Shown: positions 1 through 8,966, numbered from the stretch's first letter. The stretch is DNA of 64,000 bases from Parapedobacter sp. SGR-10 (GCF_011030405.1 NZ_JAAJTJ010000014.1:1-64000); one strand, 5' to 3'. The notes: generated from the letters alone by a model not told the origin. Numbers and translations are program-made.

Positions 1-86
1 AGGGCCGTTTTTTATTTATAGACTAATGATGAATGGGGGGAGAGAAAGTCAATCCGATGTCACCGCGCAATTGGGAAAGAGGAGTA

Positions 87-467
87 TCACTCTTCATAAA
101 ATTCCTGTAGACCACCTACATACTCATTTTCCCATCCTTCTACGATATCGTCATAATCCTCGTCAGGAATATTCGTGTGATTAACTTCGAATGAAGTCCC
201 TTTTTTATGTTCATGTAGTTTGATCGTCACGATAGATTGTTCTTTCTGATCACCAAAATACCATTCCTGTACAATTTTTTTAGGGGGATCCAGTTCTAGA
301 AATTTACCGGTGATAGCTCCGTCCCATAAAGAGAATTCTCCACCGACATTTGGATTGATGTCCACTTCATCGCTTGTCCATAACTGTAAGGTGGTTTTGG
401 TGGTCAAAGCTAGATATATTTCTTGCGGTGTCGCAGGAATAATAAAATATTTTTTGAAATTCTTCAT
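87..467 (-). CDS. SRPBCC/AHSA1-like START-domain protein
   Basis: A 126-aa protein of the Aha1 C-terminal-like SRPBCC fold, a small helix-grip domain that usually binds a hydrophobic ligand. The opening (KKYFIIPATPQEIYLALT), the central W-T-S-D-E and G-G-E-F-S-L-W-D-G motifs, and the P-P-K-K-I-V-Q-E-W-Y strand are typical of that family, and the length fits a single domain. No signal peptide is seen, so it is probably cytoplasmic. It is the last gene of an apparent minus-strand operon, 17 nt after the DUF1080 lipoprotein and downstream of an AraC regulator. The ligand and physiological role cannot be read from the sequence. Confidence 0.85.
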   Translation of the reverse strand: MKNFKKYFIIPATPQEIYLALTTKTTLQLWTSDEVDINPNVGGEFSLWDGAITGKFLELDPPKKIVQEWYFGDQKEQSIVTIKLHEHKKGTSFEVNHTNIPDEDYDDIVEGWENEYVGGLQEFYEE

Positions 468-484
468 GTCTATGCGAAAATGTA

Positions 485-1345
485 TTATCGGGACTTTGTA
501 GCTAATAGCTTATCTACAATAGCATCTAAGTGTACAGAATCCGATTTATATTGTTCGAGATTGTATAGTTCTACTTTTCTGAAATCCAAGGGATGACTTT
601 CACTCTGTAGATAAATGTAGCCGGATTTTATCAGTTCTCCGTCTTTTTTGACTTTAGGGTCATGTCCACTTACATTACCGCCACCATATTGAGGTTTTGT
701 GTATTCAAGGACCACCTCTCCATCTAGGATATGTTTGATGACCGAATCACCTAAGACCAGAAAATCTGCCGTGACCCACCGATTGCCGTGATATGTCTTT
801 GAAGTAGAGCTTTTGCAATGTGGTGTAAATAGGCTATCAGCTATAACGACATTCGTGCCTGGTGTACAGAGATTGGAAGTTGTGCGTTCGGCAGATCCGT
901 CTCCTCCTAGAAATTGCCCTTCTATGGATATGGGAAAATCCTGATCTTTCAGCATGGATCCAGGAGATTGACCATGGAGCATGGCACCACTATTGCGCCA
1001 AGCCCACCCTTCGCCTCCTTTGGCTTGTTCGTCTACAAAACGGTATTCGATTCGAAGCAGATAGTAGCTGTAGGGTTCGTGGTAGGCAAGATGACCATAT
1101 TTAAAAGAAAAATCGTCGTATTGATCGTAACGAACTTTTAGTAACCCATCTTCTACACGGAATGTATTGCCGAAATTTTCATTTACGTCATAATAACGAA
1201 TTTTGGGGATCCATCCTTCCAGATTTTTTCCATTAAAAAGTTGGATGGCTTGTGGAGTATCGTTACTTTTATTCTTGGTCGACTGGCAGTTGGCTATAAA
1301 AATGGTCGTGGTGATCAAATAAAATGCAAATAGTATTTTCTTCAT
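485..1345 (-). CDS. DUF1080 (3-keto-disaccharide hydrolase family) lipoprotein
   Basis: A 286-aa protein with an N-terminal hydrophobic stretch ending in I-A-N-C, a plausible lipobox with Cys20, so it is likely a periplasmic or outer-membrane lipoprotein. The body (LFNGKNLEGWIPK, then G-H-L-A-Y near 85, G-A-M-L-H-G near 123, and a late S-G-Y-I-Y-L-Q-S-E-S-H-P-L-D-F-R-K-V-E motif) is the jelly-roll DUF1080 domain. Some members of this family hydrolyse 3-keto-glycosides made by Gfo/Idh/MocA or related dehydrogenases; others have no known activity. It follows the AraC regulator by 16 nt and precedes the SRPBCC gene by 17 nt, so all three are probably co-transcribed. The substrate is unknown. Confidence 0.85.
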   Translation of the reverse strand: MKKILFAFYLITTTIFIANCQSTKNKSNDTPQAIQLFNGKNLEGWIPKIRYYDVNENFGNTFRVEDGLLKVRYDQYDDFSFKYGHLAYHEPYSYYLLRIEYRFVDEQAKGGEGWAWRNSGAMLHGQSPGSMLKDQDFPISIEGQFLGGDGSAERTTSNLCTPGTNVVIADSLFTPHCKSSTSKTYHGNRWVTADFLVLGDSVIKHILDGEVVLEYTKPQYGGGNVSGHDPKVKKDGELIKSGYIYLQSESHPLDFRKVELYNLEQYKSDSVHLDAIVDKLLATKSR

Positions 1346-1361
1346 AATTATTATAATTTAC

Positions 1362-2174
1362 TTATAAGAGGGTGTTGTGTTTTTTGACATAATCGCTGGG
1401 TCTAACGCCAACTATTTTATAAAAAGTATTGCTGAAAGTCGGTAAACTGCTGTAGCCGACTTGTAATGCTACCTCATTGACGCTTAGCTGTTCGTCCAAC
1501 AAGAGTTTTAGAGCCGTGAGCATCCGGAGTATCGTGTAATACTGGATGAATGACATGTTGAGTTCTTTCTGGAAGAGACGAGCTAGGCTTCGTTCGCTGA
1601 TGTCAAATTTGTCTGCCAAAAGTTTAGATCCTATGTTTTCCTTGATGTTTTTTTCAAGATAATCGACTATATTTTTTAATTTAGGGTGCTGTGGGTAGGG
1701 TAAGGCCAAAGGAAGCTCCGATTGTGACAATTCGGGAAGTAAAAGCTTAAATGCTTTTGCAATAGAATAATTCGGTTCGTTGGAAGGAAAAATGTTGCCG
1801 TTCCAGCGATTTGTAAACATGATGAGCTCTATCAACAGATCATTGACAGGGTAAATGTTTATCTTGTCAAAAAATGCCGTGTCGGTTTCAAATCTAGGGA
1901 AATAAAGATTGCGCATAATGACATGTGGAGAGCTAGGGTGTATGCTATGCCTTACTCCTGAAGGAATCCATATGTAATGACGTGCCGGTAAAAAATAAGA
2001 TTTGTCAGCTGTTTTGAGAAAGACCACTCCCCCTTCCGTATACAGAAACTGACCTTTGATATGATTATGTTCGACGATGTAACTGTCTCCCATAAGTGCA
2101 TGATGACAGTATATGCTGTCTTTGAAGACATCGATCTCGGTCATATAATACTTGTCTACATACTCTTTTTCCAT
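1362..2174 (-). CDS. AraC-family transcriptional regulator
   Basis: A 270-aa regulator. The N-terminal half (residues about 15-110) is a cupin-like sensing domain, with the H-N-H-I-K-G-Q-F-L-Y-T-E-G-G and L-P-A-R-H-Y-I-W-I-P-S-G-V-R-H motifs that usually bind a small effector. The C-terminal half (about 165-265) has the two helix-turn-helix units of AraC: the first around L-L-A-D-K-F-D-I-S-E-R-S-L-A-R-L-F-Q-K-E-L, the second ending V-G-Y-S-S-L-P-T-F-S-N-T-F-Y-K-I-V-G-V-R-P-S-D-Y. It heads the operon with the DUF1080 and SRPBCC genes and is divergent from the CoA-transferase gene. A -7 box at 2227-2234 and an inverted repeat at 2187-2202 lie just upstream. The effector is unknown. Confidence 0.9.
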   Translation of the reverse strand: MEKEYVDKYYMTEIDVFKDSIYCHHALMGDSYIVEHNHIKGQFLYTEGGVVFLKTADKSYFLPARHYIWIPSGVRHSIHPSSPHVIMRNLYFPRFETDTAFFDKINIYPVNDLLIELIMFTNRWNGNIFPSNEPNYSIAKAFKLLLPELSQSELPLALPYPQHPKLKNIVDYLEKNIKENIGSKLLADKFDISERSLARLFQKELNMSFIQYYTILRMLTALKLLLDEQLSVNEVALQVGYSSLPTFSNTFYKIVGVRPSDYVKKHNTLL

Positions 2175-2186
2175 GGGCCGTCATCG

Positions 2187-2202
2187 TTTACGCAAACGTA
2201 AA
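2187..2202. promoter_or_regulatory. Small inverted repeat in the araC-type gene leader
   Basis: TTTACG-CAAA-CGTAAA forms a perfect 6-bp inverted repeat 13 nt upstream of the regulator start codon, inside its predicted leader. It could be an operator for autoregulation or a small leader hairpin. The evidence is the symmetry and position only. Confidence 0.3.
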
Positions 2203-2226
2203 TTTGCTTAAATATTCTTGAAATAC

Positions 2227-2234
2227 CAAAAGTA
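2227..2234 (-). promoter_or_regulatory. Predicted -7 box of the AraC operon
   Basis: On the minus strand this reads TACTTTTG, an exact match to the Bacteroidota -7 consensus TAnnTTTG. It would give a leader of roughly 45-50 nt before the AraC start. No good -33 TTTG is present at the usual spacing, so the promoter may need an activator. Confidence 0.5.
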
Positions 2235-2268
2235 TATGTAGGGTTTCTCTAGAAGAATGGATAGTTTG

Positions 2269-2276
2269 TACTTTTG
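2269..2276 (+). promoter_or_regulatory. Predicted -7 box of the CoA-transferase gene
   Basis: TACTTTTG matches TAnnTTTG. The nearest -33-like element is an imperfect TTTC about 21 nt upstream. This gives a leader of about 120 nt before the start codon at 2401. Confidence 0.45.
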
Positions 2277-2400
2277 TGATATTGAACAATAATTTTTGTG
2301 ATGTCAGACAATGGGAAATCAAAATTAATTAAGAACCTTTGTCCATCGTTATTTAAATACAATAGTATTATTCATTTATAATTTATTCAAAGAAAATAAG

Positions 2401-3909
2401 ATGTCATTAAACAGAATCAGACTGGAAAGTTTACGGGATAAAGTGATGAGTGCCGAAGAGGCTACACTTTTTATCAAAGATGGCATGGTGGTTGGCTCTA
2501 GTGGCTTTACCAAAGCAGGGGATAGTAAGGCTGTACTGCCAGCCTTGGCCGAAAGGGCCAAATCAGAGAAGATAAAGATTACCTTGATGACCGGAGCTTC
2601 ACTAGGCCATGATACAGACGGCAAATTGGCAGAAGCTGGTGCGTTGAGCAAACGTATGCCATTTCAGGTGGACCGTACGTTACGGAATAAAATCAATAGT
2701 GGCGAAGTGTTGTTTATCGACCAACACTTGAGTGAAAGTGCCGAATTGTTGCATAATAAAAACCTTCCAGATGTTGATATCGCTGTGTTGGAAGTTGCTT
2801 TTATAGATAGAGACGGTAGTATTGTACCGACTACTTCGGTCGGAAACTCTGTAACATTTGCAGCATTGGCAAAACATGTCATATTGGAAATCAATACTGC
2901 CGTGTCCGAAGATGTGTACGGTATACATGATATCTATCAAGCAGAAAACTATCCATACCGTAATGTGATCCCGATTGTGGCACCGTGGAACAAGATCGGG
3001 CGCAAGACTATCGCTTTGGACCCCAATAAGGTGATTGGCATCGTCTTTACGGACAAAAAGGATAGTCCGGCAGATATCTCTCCCCCAGATGCGAAGACGA
3101 TGTCTATAGCTAAGTATATATTGGACTTTTTTGAAAACGAAGTCCGTTTGGGGCATTTGACGGATCGATTGCTGCCTATACAGGCAGGCATAGGTAAAGT
3201 AGCCAATGCTGTATTGACAGGGTTTAAGAATAGTAATTTCTACGACCTTACGATGTTTTCGGAAGTGCTGCAGGATAGTACGTTTGATTTGATCGACTCG
3301 GGAAAGCTGAGTTTTGCCTCGGCATCTTCGGTGACGGTTTCGGAGGAATGTTACGATAGGGTATTTAACAATCTACAGCGATATAAAGAGAAATTCGTGT
3401 TACGTCCACAGAATATATCGAATACTCCCGGACTCATAAGACGGTTAGGGATCATAGCTATTAATACAGCTATTGAGTTTGATATCTATGGTAATGTGAA
3501 CTCGACACATATCTCTGGTACCAAGATTATGAATGGTATCGGAGGATCTGGCGATTTTGCACGTAATGCCTACCTCAGTATTTTTGTGACTCAAGCGGCT
3601 TCTAAAGAAAATGCTATTTCTCACGTGTTGCCGATGGTTTCCCATGTAGATCATACGGAGCACGATGTGGATATTTTGGTTACGGATATTGGATTGGCAG
3701 ATTTGAGGGGACTAGCTCCACGCGAACGGGCACAGCAGATCATCAATAACTGTGTGCATCCGGATTATCGTGAAGAATTGCAGTCCTACTTTGACCGGGC
3801 CTGCCAACGGGGTGGACATACTCCGCATTTGTTGGAAGAGGCTTTTAGTTGGCATCTGCGATTGGCCGAAACGGGTTCGATGAAGAAAGAAGCAGTTACT
3901 TTTGCTTAA
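2401..3909 (+). CDS. Acetyl-CoA hydrolase/transferase (succinate:acetate CoA-transferase type)
   Basis: A 502-aa enzyme of the class I CoA-transferase / acetyl-CoA hydrolase family (Cat1/AarC/ScpC type). It probably moves CoA between acetyl-CoA and succinate in the cytoplasm. Both halves of the family are present: the N-terminal part with V-V-G-S-S-G-F-T-K-A-G-D-S-K near 31-45, and the C-terminal part with S-E-V-L-Q-D-S around 287, where Glu288 is the expected catalytic glutamate, and the glycine-rich G-I-G-G-S-G-D-F-A-R-N loop around 380-390 that contacts CoA. The length matches the family (about 500 aa). A simple terminator follows at 3944-3974. Its product joins the TCA cycle, as does SucD encoded 1.2 kb downstream. 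Confidence 0.9.
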   Translation: MSLNRIRLESLRDKVMSAEEATLFIKDGMVVGSSGFTKAGDSKAVLPALAERAKSEKIKITLMTGASLGHDTDGKLAEAGALSKRMPFQVDRTLRNKINSGEVLFIDQHLSESAELLHNKNLPDVDIAVLEVAFIDRDGSIVPTTSVGNSVTFAALAKHVILEINTAVSEDVYGIHDIYQAENYPYRNVIPIVAPWNKIGRKTIALDPNKVIGIVFTDKKDSPADISPPDAKTMSIAKYILDFFENEVRLGHLTDRLLPIQAGIGKVANAVLTGFKNSNFYDLTMFSEVLQDSTFDLIDSGKLSFASASSVTVSEECYDRVFNNLQRYKEKFVLRPQNISNTPGLIRRLGIIAINTAIEFDIYGNVNSTHISGTKIMNGIGGSGDFARNAYLSIFVTQAASKENAISHVLPMVSHVDHTEHDVDILVTDIGLADLRGLAPRERAQQIINNCVHPDYREELQSYFDRACQRGGHTPHLLEEAFSWHLRLAETGSMKKEAVTFA

Positions 3910-3943
3910 AACCAGACTATAGAAATAAGATAGATGATGATGA

Positions 3944-3974
3944 GGGCTTGTGTAGTATGGTGCAAGCCTTTTTT
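3944..3974 (+). terminator. Intrinsic terminator after the CoA-transferase gene
   Basis: GGCTTG (3945-3950) pairs with CAAGCC (3963-3968) and is followed directly by six T residues. Confidence 0.75.
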
Positions 3975-3998
3975 GTTTGAAGAAAAACAGCCTAAACG

Positions 3999-4026
3999 AG
4001 AAAAGGGATGCATCATATACATCCCT
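3999..4026 (-). terminator. Intrinsic terminator after rpsT
   Basis: AGGGATG (4004-4010) and CATCCCT (4020-4026) form a 7-bp stem, and on the minus strand it runs into TTTT. It lies about 30 nt beyond the rpsT stop codon. Confidence 0.7.
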
Positions 4027-4054
4027 CATCAAATATTTTAACGCAAATCTTGAA

Positions 4055-4312
4055 TTAACCGACTAGTTTATTTACCAATTTGGTCAACTTGGATTTGTTG
4101 TTAGCAGCTTTGTTCTTGTGGATGACATTGTTCTTCGCCAAACGATCCAACATAGAAGATACGCGAGGCAACAAGGCTTTAGCTTCTTCAGGGTTGGTTG
4201 TGTTACGTAATTTTTTGACTGCGTTACGTGTTGTTTTTGCTTGGTAACGGTTTCTTAAACGCCTCGCAGCGTTGGCTCTAATTCTTTTAAGCGCTGATTT
4301 ATGATTTGCCAT
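4055..4312 (-). CDS. rpsT: 30S ribosomal protein S20
   Basis: An 85-aa basic protein starting [23 protein letters not shown], the standard S20 opening, and ending [16 protein letters not shown]20 binds 16S rRNA early in small-subunit assembly. The length and the Lys/Arg/Ala-rich helical composition match the family. It is transcribed alone, from a near-consensus promoter at 4357-4387 to the terminator at 3999-4026. Confidence 0.97.
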   Translation of the reverse strand: MANHKSALKRIRANAARRLRNRYQAKTTRNAVKKLRNTTNPEEAKALLPRVSSMLDRLAKNNVIHKNKAANNKSKLTKLVNKLVG

Positions 4313-4356
4313 TTTTACTTAGCTATATTTTTATTTTTTTTACTCAATTCGGAATG

Positions 4357-4387
4357 CAAAAGTAATGAGATAAAACCAATATTCAAA
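4357..4387 (-). promoter_or_regulatory. rpsT promoter
   Basis: On the minus strand TTTG (4384-4387), a 19-nt spacer and TACTTTTG (4357-4364) give a full match to the Bacteroidota housekeeping promoter. The leader is about 40-45 nt. Confidence 0.8.
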
Positions 4388-4452
4388 ATCTATTTTTAGT
4401 TTTTTTAGTTGAGGGGCTAGAAGGATAAGGATTGGTGGGAGGGAAGGATGTT

Positions 4453-4484
4453 TTTGACTTTTGGTTTTTTAATTTTTACTTTTG
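4453..4484 (+). promoter_or_regulatory. Promoter of the TrmH-like gene (leaderless)
   Basis: TTTG (4453-4456), a 20-nt spacer and TACTTTTG (4477-4484) form a near-perfect promoter. The -7 box ends only 4 nt before the start codon at 4489, so transcription would begin at or next to the ATG. Confidence 0.65.
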
Positions 4485-4488
4485 CTTC

Positions 4489-5019
4489 ATGCAAAAACTA
4501 TCGATGGAACAATTGAACCGGGCAGATATCGATTCTTTCAAGCGTCAAGAAAAAATACCTGTCGTCATCGTACTGGACAATGTCAGGAGCATGCATAATG
4601 TGGGTTCAGCTTTCCGTACGGCGGATGGTTTTGCTATAGAAAAAGTGTTACTTTTGGGCATCACGGGTACACCACCCCATCGGGAAATCGAAAAAACTGC
4701 ATTGGGAGCGACACAGTCTGTAGAATGGCACTATCACAAAGATAATGTTGAGGCTGTAAGACAATTGAGGGCACAAGGGTATAAAGTATATGCCGTGGAG
4801 CAGGCTACCGGAAGTGTGGACTTGCAGGAGGTCGCTATAGCAGATGGTGGAAAATATGCTCTTGTATTTGGGAATGAGGTATATGGGGTAGATGAGAACA
4901 TCATGCAGTTGGTTGATGGCTGTATAGAAATTCCACAATTTGGTACTAAACATTCTTTTAATGTATCGGTCACGATCGGGATTGTGCTGTGGGAGTTTGT
5001 CCGAAAACTAAATTTTTAA
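4489..5019 (+). CDS. TrmH/SpoU-family RNA 2'-O-methyltransferase
   Basis: A 176-aa SPOUT methyltransferase that should transfer a methyl group from S-adenosylmethionine to a ribose 2'-OH in tRNA or rRNA. The family motifs are clear: V-L-D-N-V-R-S-M-H-N-V-G-S-A-F-R-T-A-D-G (motif 1, residues about 29-48), F-G-N-E-V-Y-G-V (motif 2) and I-P-Q-F-G-T-K-H-S-F-N-V-S-V-T-I-G-I (motif 3, the knot that binds SAM). I use ATG 4489 (MQKLSMEQLNR) because it lines up with the usual family start. An in-frame upstream ATG at 4432 lies before the promoter. The next Met, at 4504, is an alternative. The exact RNA target is not evident. Confidence 0.9.
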   Translation: MQKLSMEQLNRADIDSFKRQEKIPVVIVLDNVRSMHNVGSAFRTADGFAIEKVLLLGITGTPPHREIEKTALGATQSVEWHYHKDNVEAVRQLRAQGYKVYAVEQATGSVDLQEVAIADGGKYALVFGNEVYGVDENIMQLVDGCIEIPQFGTKHSFNVSVTIGIVLWEFVRKLNF

Positions 5020-5100
5020 CAAAAAAAGAGGGATTTTGCACACTCTATTTCCAGAAGTCAATGCAAAACAGTAGATTTGCTCTGCAAAAAAATAGAACAA

Positions 5101-5973
5101 ATGAGTGTATTAGTAAATAGAGATTCAAAAGTAATCGTTCAAGGATTTACAGGAACTGAAGGTACTTACCATGCTTCACAAATGATTGAGTACGGAACCA
5201 ATGTCGTTGGTGGTGTCACACCAGGTAAAGGTGGACAAACCCACTTGGATCGTCCGGTATTCAACACAGTACAAGACGCCGTAGACAAGACAGGGGCGAA
5301 TGTTTCCATTATTTTTGTACCTCCTGCATTTGCGGCCGATGCGATCATGGAAGCTGCAGCAGCAGGCATCGCTTTGATCGTGTGTATCACAGAAGGTATC
5401 CCTACCAAAGATATGATCCAGGTAAAATCTTACTTAAGTGACAAAAACGCTCGTTTGATCGGTCCTAACTGCCCAGGTATCATTACGGCAGAGGAAGCTA
5501 AAATCGGTATCATGCCTGGATTTATTTTCAAGAAAGGCAATGTAGGTGTCGTTTCCAAATCTGGTACGTTGACTTATGAAGCTGTGGATCAAACCGTGAA
5601 AGCAGGGTTGGGTATCACGACAGCTATCGGTATCGGTGGAGACCCTATTATCGGTACAACAACAAAAGAAGCTGTGGAGTTGTTGATGAATGATCCAGAG
5701 ACTGAAGGTATCATTATGATTGGTGAGATCGGTGGTGGTATGGAAGCCGAAGCGGCACGTTGGATCAAAGAACACGGTACAAAACCTGTTGTTGGATTTA
5801 TTGCTGGGCAAACAGCGCCTCCGGGACGTCGTATGGGACACGCTGGAGCTATTGTAGGTGGTGCGGACGACACTGCGGCTGCCAAAATGAAAATCATGCG
5901 TGAGTGTGGTATCCGTGTGGTAGAATCTCCTGCAGAAATCGGAAAGGCAATTGCTGAAGAGTTGGCAAAATAA
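5101..5973 (+). CDS. sucD: Succinyl-CoA synthetase alpha subunit
   Basis: A 290-aa protein starting [21 protein letters not shown], the expected N-terminus of SucD; the longer frame from 5077 begins at TTG and adds eight unrelated residues. It has the CoA-binding Rossmann domain (G-F-T-G-T-E-G near 15), the I-G-P-N-C-P-G-I segment and the ligase domain with G-H-A-G-A-I-V-G-G, where His247 is the residue phosphorylated during catalysis. With a beta subunit (sucC, not in this window) it makes ATP or GTP from succinyl-CoA in the TCA cycle. It is followed by a strong terminator at 6011-6049. Confidence 0.96.
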   Translation: MSVLVNRDSKVIVQGFTGTEGTYHASQMIEYGTNVVGGVTPGKGGQTHLDRPVFNTVQDAVDKTGANVSIIFVPPAFAADAIMEAAAAGIALIVCITEGIPTKDMIQVKSYLSDKNARLIGPNCPGIITAEEAKIGIMPGFIFKKGNVGVVSKSGTLTYEAVDQTVKAGLGITTAIGIGGDPIIGTTTKEAVELLMNDPETEGIIMIGEIGGGMEAEAARWIKEHGTKPVVGFIAGQTAPPGRRMGHAGAIVGGADDTAAAKMKIMRECGIRVVESPAEIGKAIAEELAK

Positions 5974-6010
5974 GCCGTCTATATAGAGTTGTATATAAAT
6001 CGTATTTTAG

Positions 6011-6049
6011 CCTTCATTTCAACCTTGGGTGAGATGGAGGTTTTTTTTT
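6011..6049 (+). terminator. Intrinsic terminator after sucD
   Basis: An 11-bp stem with two G-U pairs (6011-6021 with 6030-6040) is followed by nine T residues. Confidence 0.85.
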
Positions 6050-6075
6050 GCTAAAAAGAGGTGTCTTAAAAAGGT

Positions 6076-6145
6076 CTGGCGCAAGTTTGCTTGTCTGATA
6101 GGTAGGCGTTTGCTTGTGTCCTTTTTATTAAGTCACAAGGATCAC
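6076..6145. repeat. Dispersed intergenic element, copy 1 (CTGGCGCAAG type)
   Basis: The segment starts CTGGCGCAAG and contains two GTTTGCTTGT/GCTTGT units before a CTTTTT tract and AAGGAT. A shorter relative is at 49260-49305. It lies in the 373-nt gap between sucD and ppc. Apart from this element, the sucD terminator and the ppc -7 box, that gap is AT-rich and I see no gene; an 82-codon frame at 6029-6277 looks spurious. Confidence 0.55.
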
Positions 6146-6288
6146 TTTGTTAATTTTTGCGCCATAATTTGGTTTCCGAAATCTTATAGGTTAGTTATTA
6201 TTTATTTTTATTTTTTTAATATTTTTGACTATTTTGGATTTAAAAATATGATTTTAATAAAAAACAACTGTTTATAATATAAATATTG

Positions 6289-6296
6289 TATATTTG
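6289..6296 (+). promoter_or_regulatory. Predicted -7 box of ppc
   Basis: TATATTTG is an exact TAnnTTTG match. It lies 50 nt before the ppc start in a very AT-rich stretch. No TTTG occurs at the usual -33 distance. Confidence 0.55.
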
Positions 6297-6346
6297 TGGG
6301 AATATCAACTCCGGTTGATTTCTTAGTTCATGTAAATTAACGAATA

Positions 6347-8923
6347 ATGAAATTAAGTCAGAAACAAGCTGTCTTTGAAAACGAGGTTCTTACACGGTTT
6401 GAACTTTTTAAAAGTTTATTTTTAACCCTTCCTTTTCAGAGAGTAAAACATACAGGTACTATTCTTCCATTCTTTTCTACCCATTGTGAAAACGGTGTGG
6501 CCGAACATTTGGCTCCAGAAGACATTATAGATAGCTTTTTTGGTCAGTATGAGCAGTATGTACAAGAAGAAGATAGAATTGACCTCTTGTTTCGTATCGT
6601 GCAATATATTGAACGTCAGGTTGTTTTGTTTGATGCTATTGAGGACTCGGCTTTCCAGGCTGTAGGCAAGACCGATGAAACAGGTGGATTGGACGCGCTG
6701 TTTAGGTTGGCGCAGAGTAATCCGGAGCTAAAAAATCAGATTATCGAGAAGTTGAAGGACTTTTCGGTACGTTTGGTCCTGACGGCGCACCCTACACAAT
6801 TTTATCCGGGACCGGTCTTAGGTATCATCAATGATTTGACTGAAGCCATCAAAGCCAATGATATTTCTAATGTACATCTGTTGTTGCAACAATTGGGGAA
6901 AACCCCATTCATCAACAAACAGAAACCTACTCCGGTAGATGAAGCGGTCAGTTTGGCTTGGTATCTGGAAAATGTGTTTTATAAAGTAGCTTCAGGCATC
7001 CAATCCAAGATCGATGATGTGCTAGAAGTTCCGGCCGAGGATGTAAAACAATTGATTGAATTGGGGTTCTGGCCGGGAGGTGATCGGGATGGAAACCCGA
7101 ATGTGACCGCTGAGAGTACGAAGAAGGTGGCTTCTATGTTGCGTACGATCCTATTTAGATGTTATTATCGTGATTTTCGTATCGTAAAACGCAGAATCAC
7201 ATTCCGCGGTGTAGAACAGTATCTGGATAATCTGCAGAAGCTGTTCTATGACAATAGTTTCAACCCTATCGAGAATCCGGAGGATGATACGGCTAAAATA
7301 TTGGAAAATCTACAGGCCATCACACAAGTGCTGCATGAAAAGCATAATGGTCTGTTTGTGGAGTTGGTGGAAGATTTGATCCGTAAGGTCAATACTTTCG
7401 GATGTTACTTCACTACCCTTGATATTCGCCAGGACAGTAGTGTATTGCGTAAGGCTACCAACTATTTGGCAGAAGTGTATGCAGGTACCGTGAAGTCGAC
7501 GGTCGATGAGCTTACGAAATCGGAAGAAAGTAAACAAGCTTCCTTATATTTTGATGAGCATACCTTGGATTATCGAAAAGATGCGGATCCGTTGATCAAA
7601 GATATTATTGATGTGATCCGTTTGTTGAAAAACATACAGAGATCAGGTAGTGAGCGGGCGGCACAACGCTTTATCATTTCGAACTGTCAACAAGCGTCCG
7701 ACATTTTAGGTCTTATGCAATTGTTTTTGTGGCAAGGATGGAAGAAAAAGGAATTGACCATCGATTTTGTGCCTTTATTTGAAACAGTGGATGATCTTTC
7801 ACGTGCTTCTGATGTCATGCGTACACTGTACACCAACAAGGCGTATGCAGAACATCTCAAAATAAGGGGAAATAAGCAGACTATCATGTTAGGTTTTTCC
7901 GATAGTACCAAGGATGGTGGATATTTGATGGCCAATTGGTCTATCTATAAAGCCAAGATAGAATTGACAGCGCTAGCGAGAGAATATGATGTAGATCTGA
8001 TTTTCTTTGATGGGCGTGGTGGCCCCCCTGCACGGGGAGGGGGCAAAACCCAACGTTTCTATGCTTCTATGGGTAGTGAGATCGAAAACAACCATATCCA
8101 GTTGACTATACAAGGACAGACCATAAGTAGTCAGTACGGCTCGTTGGATACAGCACAATATAATATAGAACAGTTGCTGCATGCGGGTTTGGTTTCGGAG
8201 ATCAGGCAAAATGGTGGAGATACCTTGACGAGCAAACAAAAACAGGTCATTGATGATTTGGCAACTGAGAGCCATCGCAAGTTTTTAGCGCTCCGTCATC
8301 ATCCGCAGTTTTTGAAATATTTGGAAACGTTGAGTCCATTGAAATCATTGGCTTCTATCAATATCAGTAGCCGTCCTGTAAAACGAAATTCGGATAAAGA
8401 GTTGCGTTTGGAAGATCTGCGAGCTATATCATTCGTGACGGCTTGGAGTCAGTTGAAACAGAATATACCGGGTTTCTTTGGGGTAGGAACAGCTTTGCAA
8501 TGGGCTGAGGAGAACAATCTATGGTCTTATGTACGAAACCTGTACCAGACTTCTGGTTTTTTCAATACCCTCATCGACAACTGTATGATGTCTATGACCA
8601 AGTCCAATTTTGATATCACTTCCTATATGAAAGATGATGAGACTTTTGGCACGTTCTGGAATATATTACATGAGGAATTTGTGAAAACCAACAAATATCT
8701 GTTGAAGCTAAGCGGGGCAAAATATCTGATGGAGAATTATCCCGTGGAGCGGTGCTCGGTGTTGGAACGTGAAAAAATTGTTTTACCCTTGCTTATCATC
8801 CAGCATTATGCCATCCGCAGGTTGCAGAGTGGCAAGTTGAAAGCCGAAAAAGAGGAAGTCTATCGTAAATTGATCGGTCGTACGGTATATGGTGTAGTCA
8901 ATGCAGGAAGAAATCTGGCTTAA
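6347..8923 (+). CDS. ppc: Phosphoenolpyruvate carboxylase
   Basis: An 858-aa cytoplasmic enzyme that fixes bicarbonate onto phosphoenolpyruvate to give oxaloacetate, refilling the TCA cycle. Catalytic signatures are intact: L-T-A-H-P-T-Q around His148, W-P-G-G-D-R-D-G-N-P-N-V-T (about 243-255), G-F-S-D-S-T-K-D-G-G-Y-L, and the arginine- and glycine-rich F-D-G-R-G-G-P-P-A-R-G-G-G-K loop (about 553-566). The C-terminus ends in N-A-G-R-N-L-A, close to the usual N-T-G. The length is slightly below the roughly 880 aa of the E. coli enzyme. It is monocistronic: -7 box at 6289 and a very strong terminator at 8927. Confidence 0.95.
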   Translation: MKLSQKQAVFENEVLTRFELFKSLFLTLPFQRVKHTGTILPFFSTHCENGVAEHLAPEDIIDSFFGQYEQYVQEEDRIDLLFRIVQYIERQVVLFDAIEDSAFQAVGKTDETGGLDALFRLAQSNPELKNQIIEKLKDFSVRLVLTAHPTQFYPGPVLGIINDLTEAIKANDISNVHLLLQQLGKTPFINKQKPTPVDEAVSLAWYLENVFYKVASGIQSKIDDVLEVPAEDVKQLIELGFWPGGDRDGNPNVTAESTKKVASMLRTILFRCYYRDFRIVKRRITFRGVEQYLDNLQKLFYDNSFNPIENPEDDTAKILENLQAITQVLHEKHNGLFVELVEDLIRKVNTFGCYFTTLDIRQDSSVLRKATNYLAEVYAGTVKSTVDELTKSEESKQASLYFDEHTLDYRKDADPLIKDIIDVIRLLKNIQRSGSERAAQRFIISNCQQASDILGLMQLFLWQGWKKKELTIDFVPLFETVDDLSRASDVMRTLYTNKAYAEHLKIRGNKQTIMLGFSDSTKDGGYLMANWSIYKAKIELTALAREYDVDLIFFDGRGGPPARGGGKTQRFYASMGSEIENNHIQLTIQGQTISSQYGSLDTAQYNIEQLLHAGLVSEIRQNGGDTLTSKQKQVIDDLATESHRKFLALRHHPQFLKYLETLSPLKSLASINISSRPVKRNSDKELRLEDLRAISFVTAWSQLKQNIPGFFGVGTALQWAEENNLWSYVRNLYQTSGFFNTLIDNCMMSMTKSNFDITSYMKDDETFGTFWNILHEEFVKTNKYLLKLSGAKYLMENYPVERCSVLEREKIVLPLLIIQHYAIRRLQSGKLKAEKEEVYRKLIGRTVYGVVNAGRNLA

Positions 8924-8926
8924 GCC

Positions 8927-8962
8927 ACCTTTCGAAGTTTCGAAAACTTCGAAAGGTCTTAT
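8927..8962 (+). terminator. Intrinsic terminator after ppc
   Basis: A perfect 14-bp stem (8927-8940 with 8944-8957) has a 3-nt loop and is followed by TCTTATTT. It starts 4 nt after the stop codon. Confidence 0.8.
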
Positions 8963-8966
8963 TTAA

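Noticed and set aside
6029..6277. 82-codon open frame between sucD and ppc
   Set aside because: It starts inside the sucD terminator, covers the dispersed element and has a low-complexity Phe/Lys/Tyr-rich product, as expected from AT-rich non-coding DNA.
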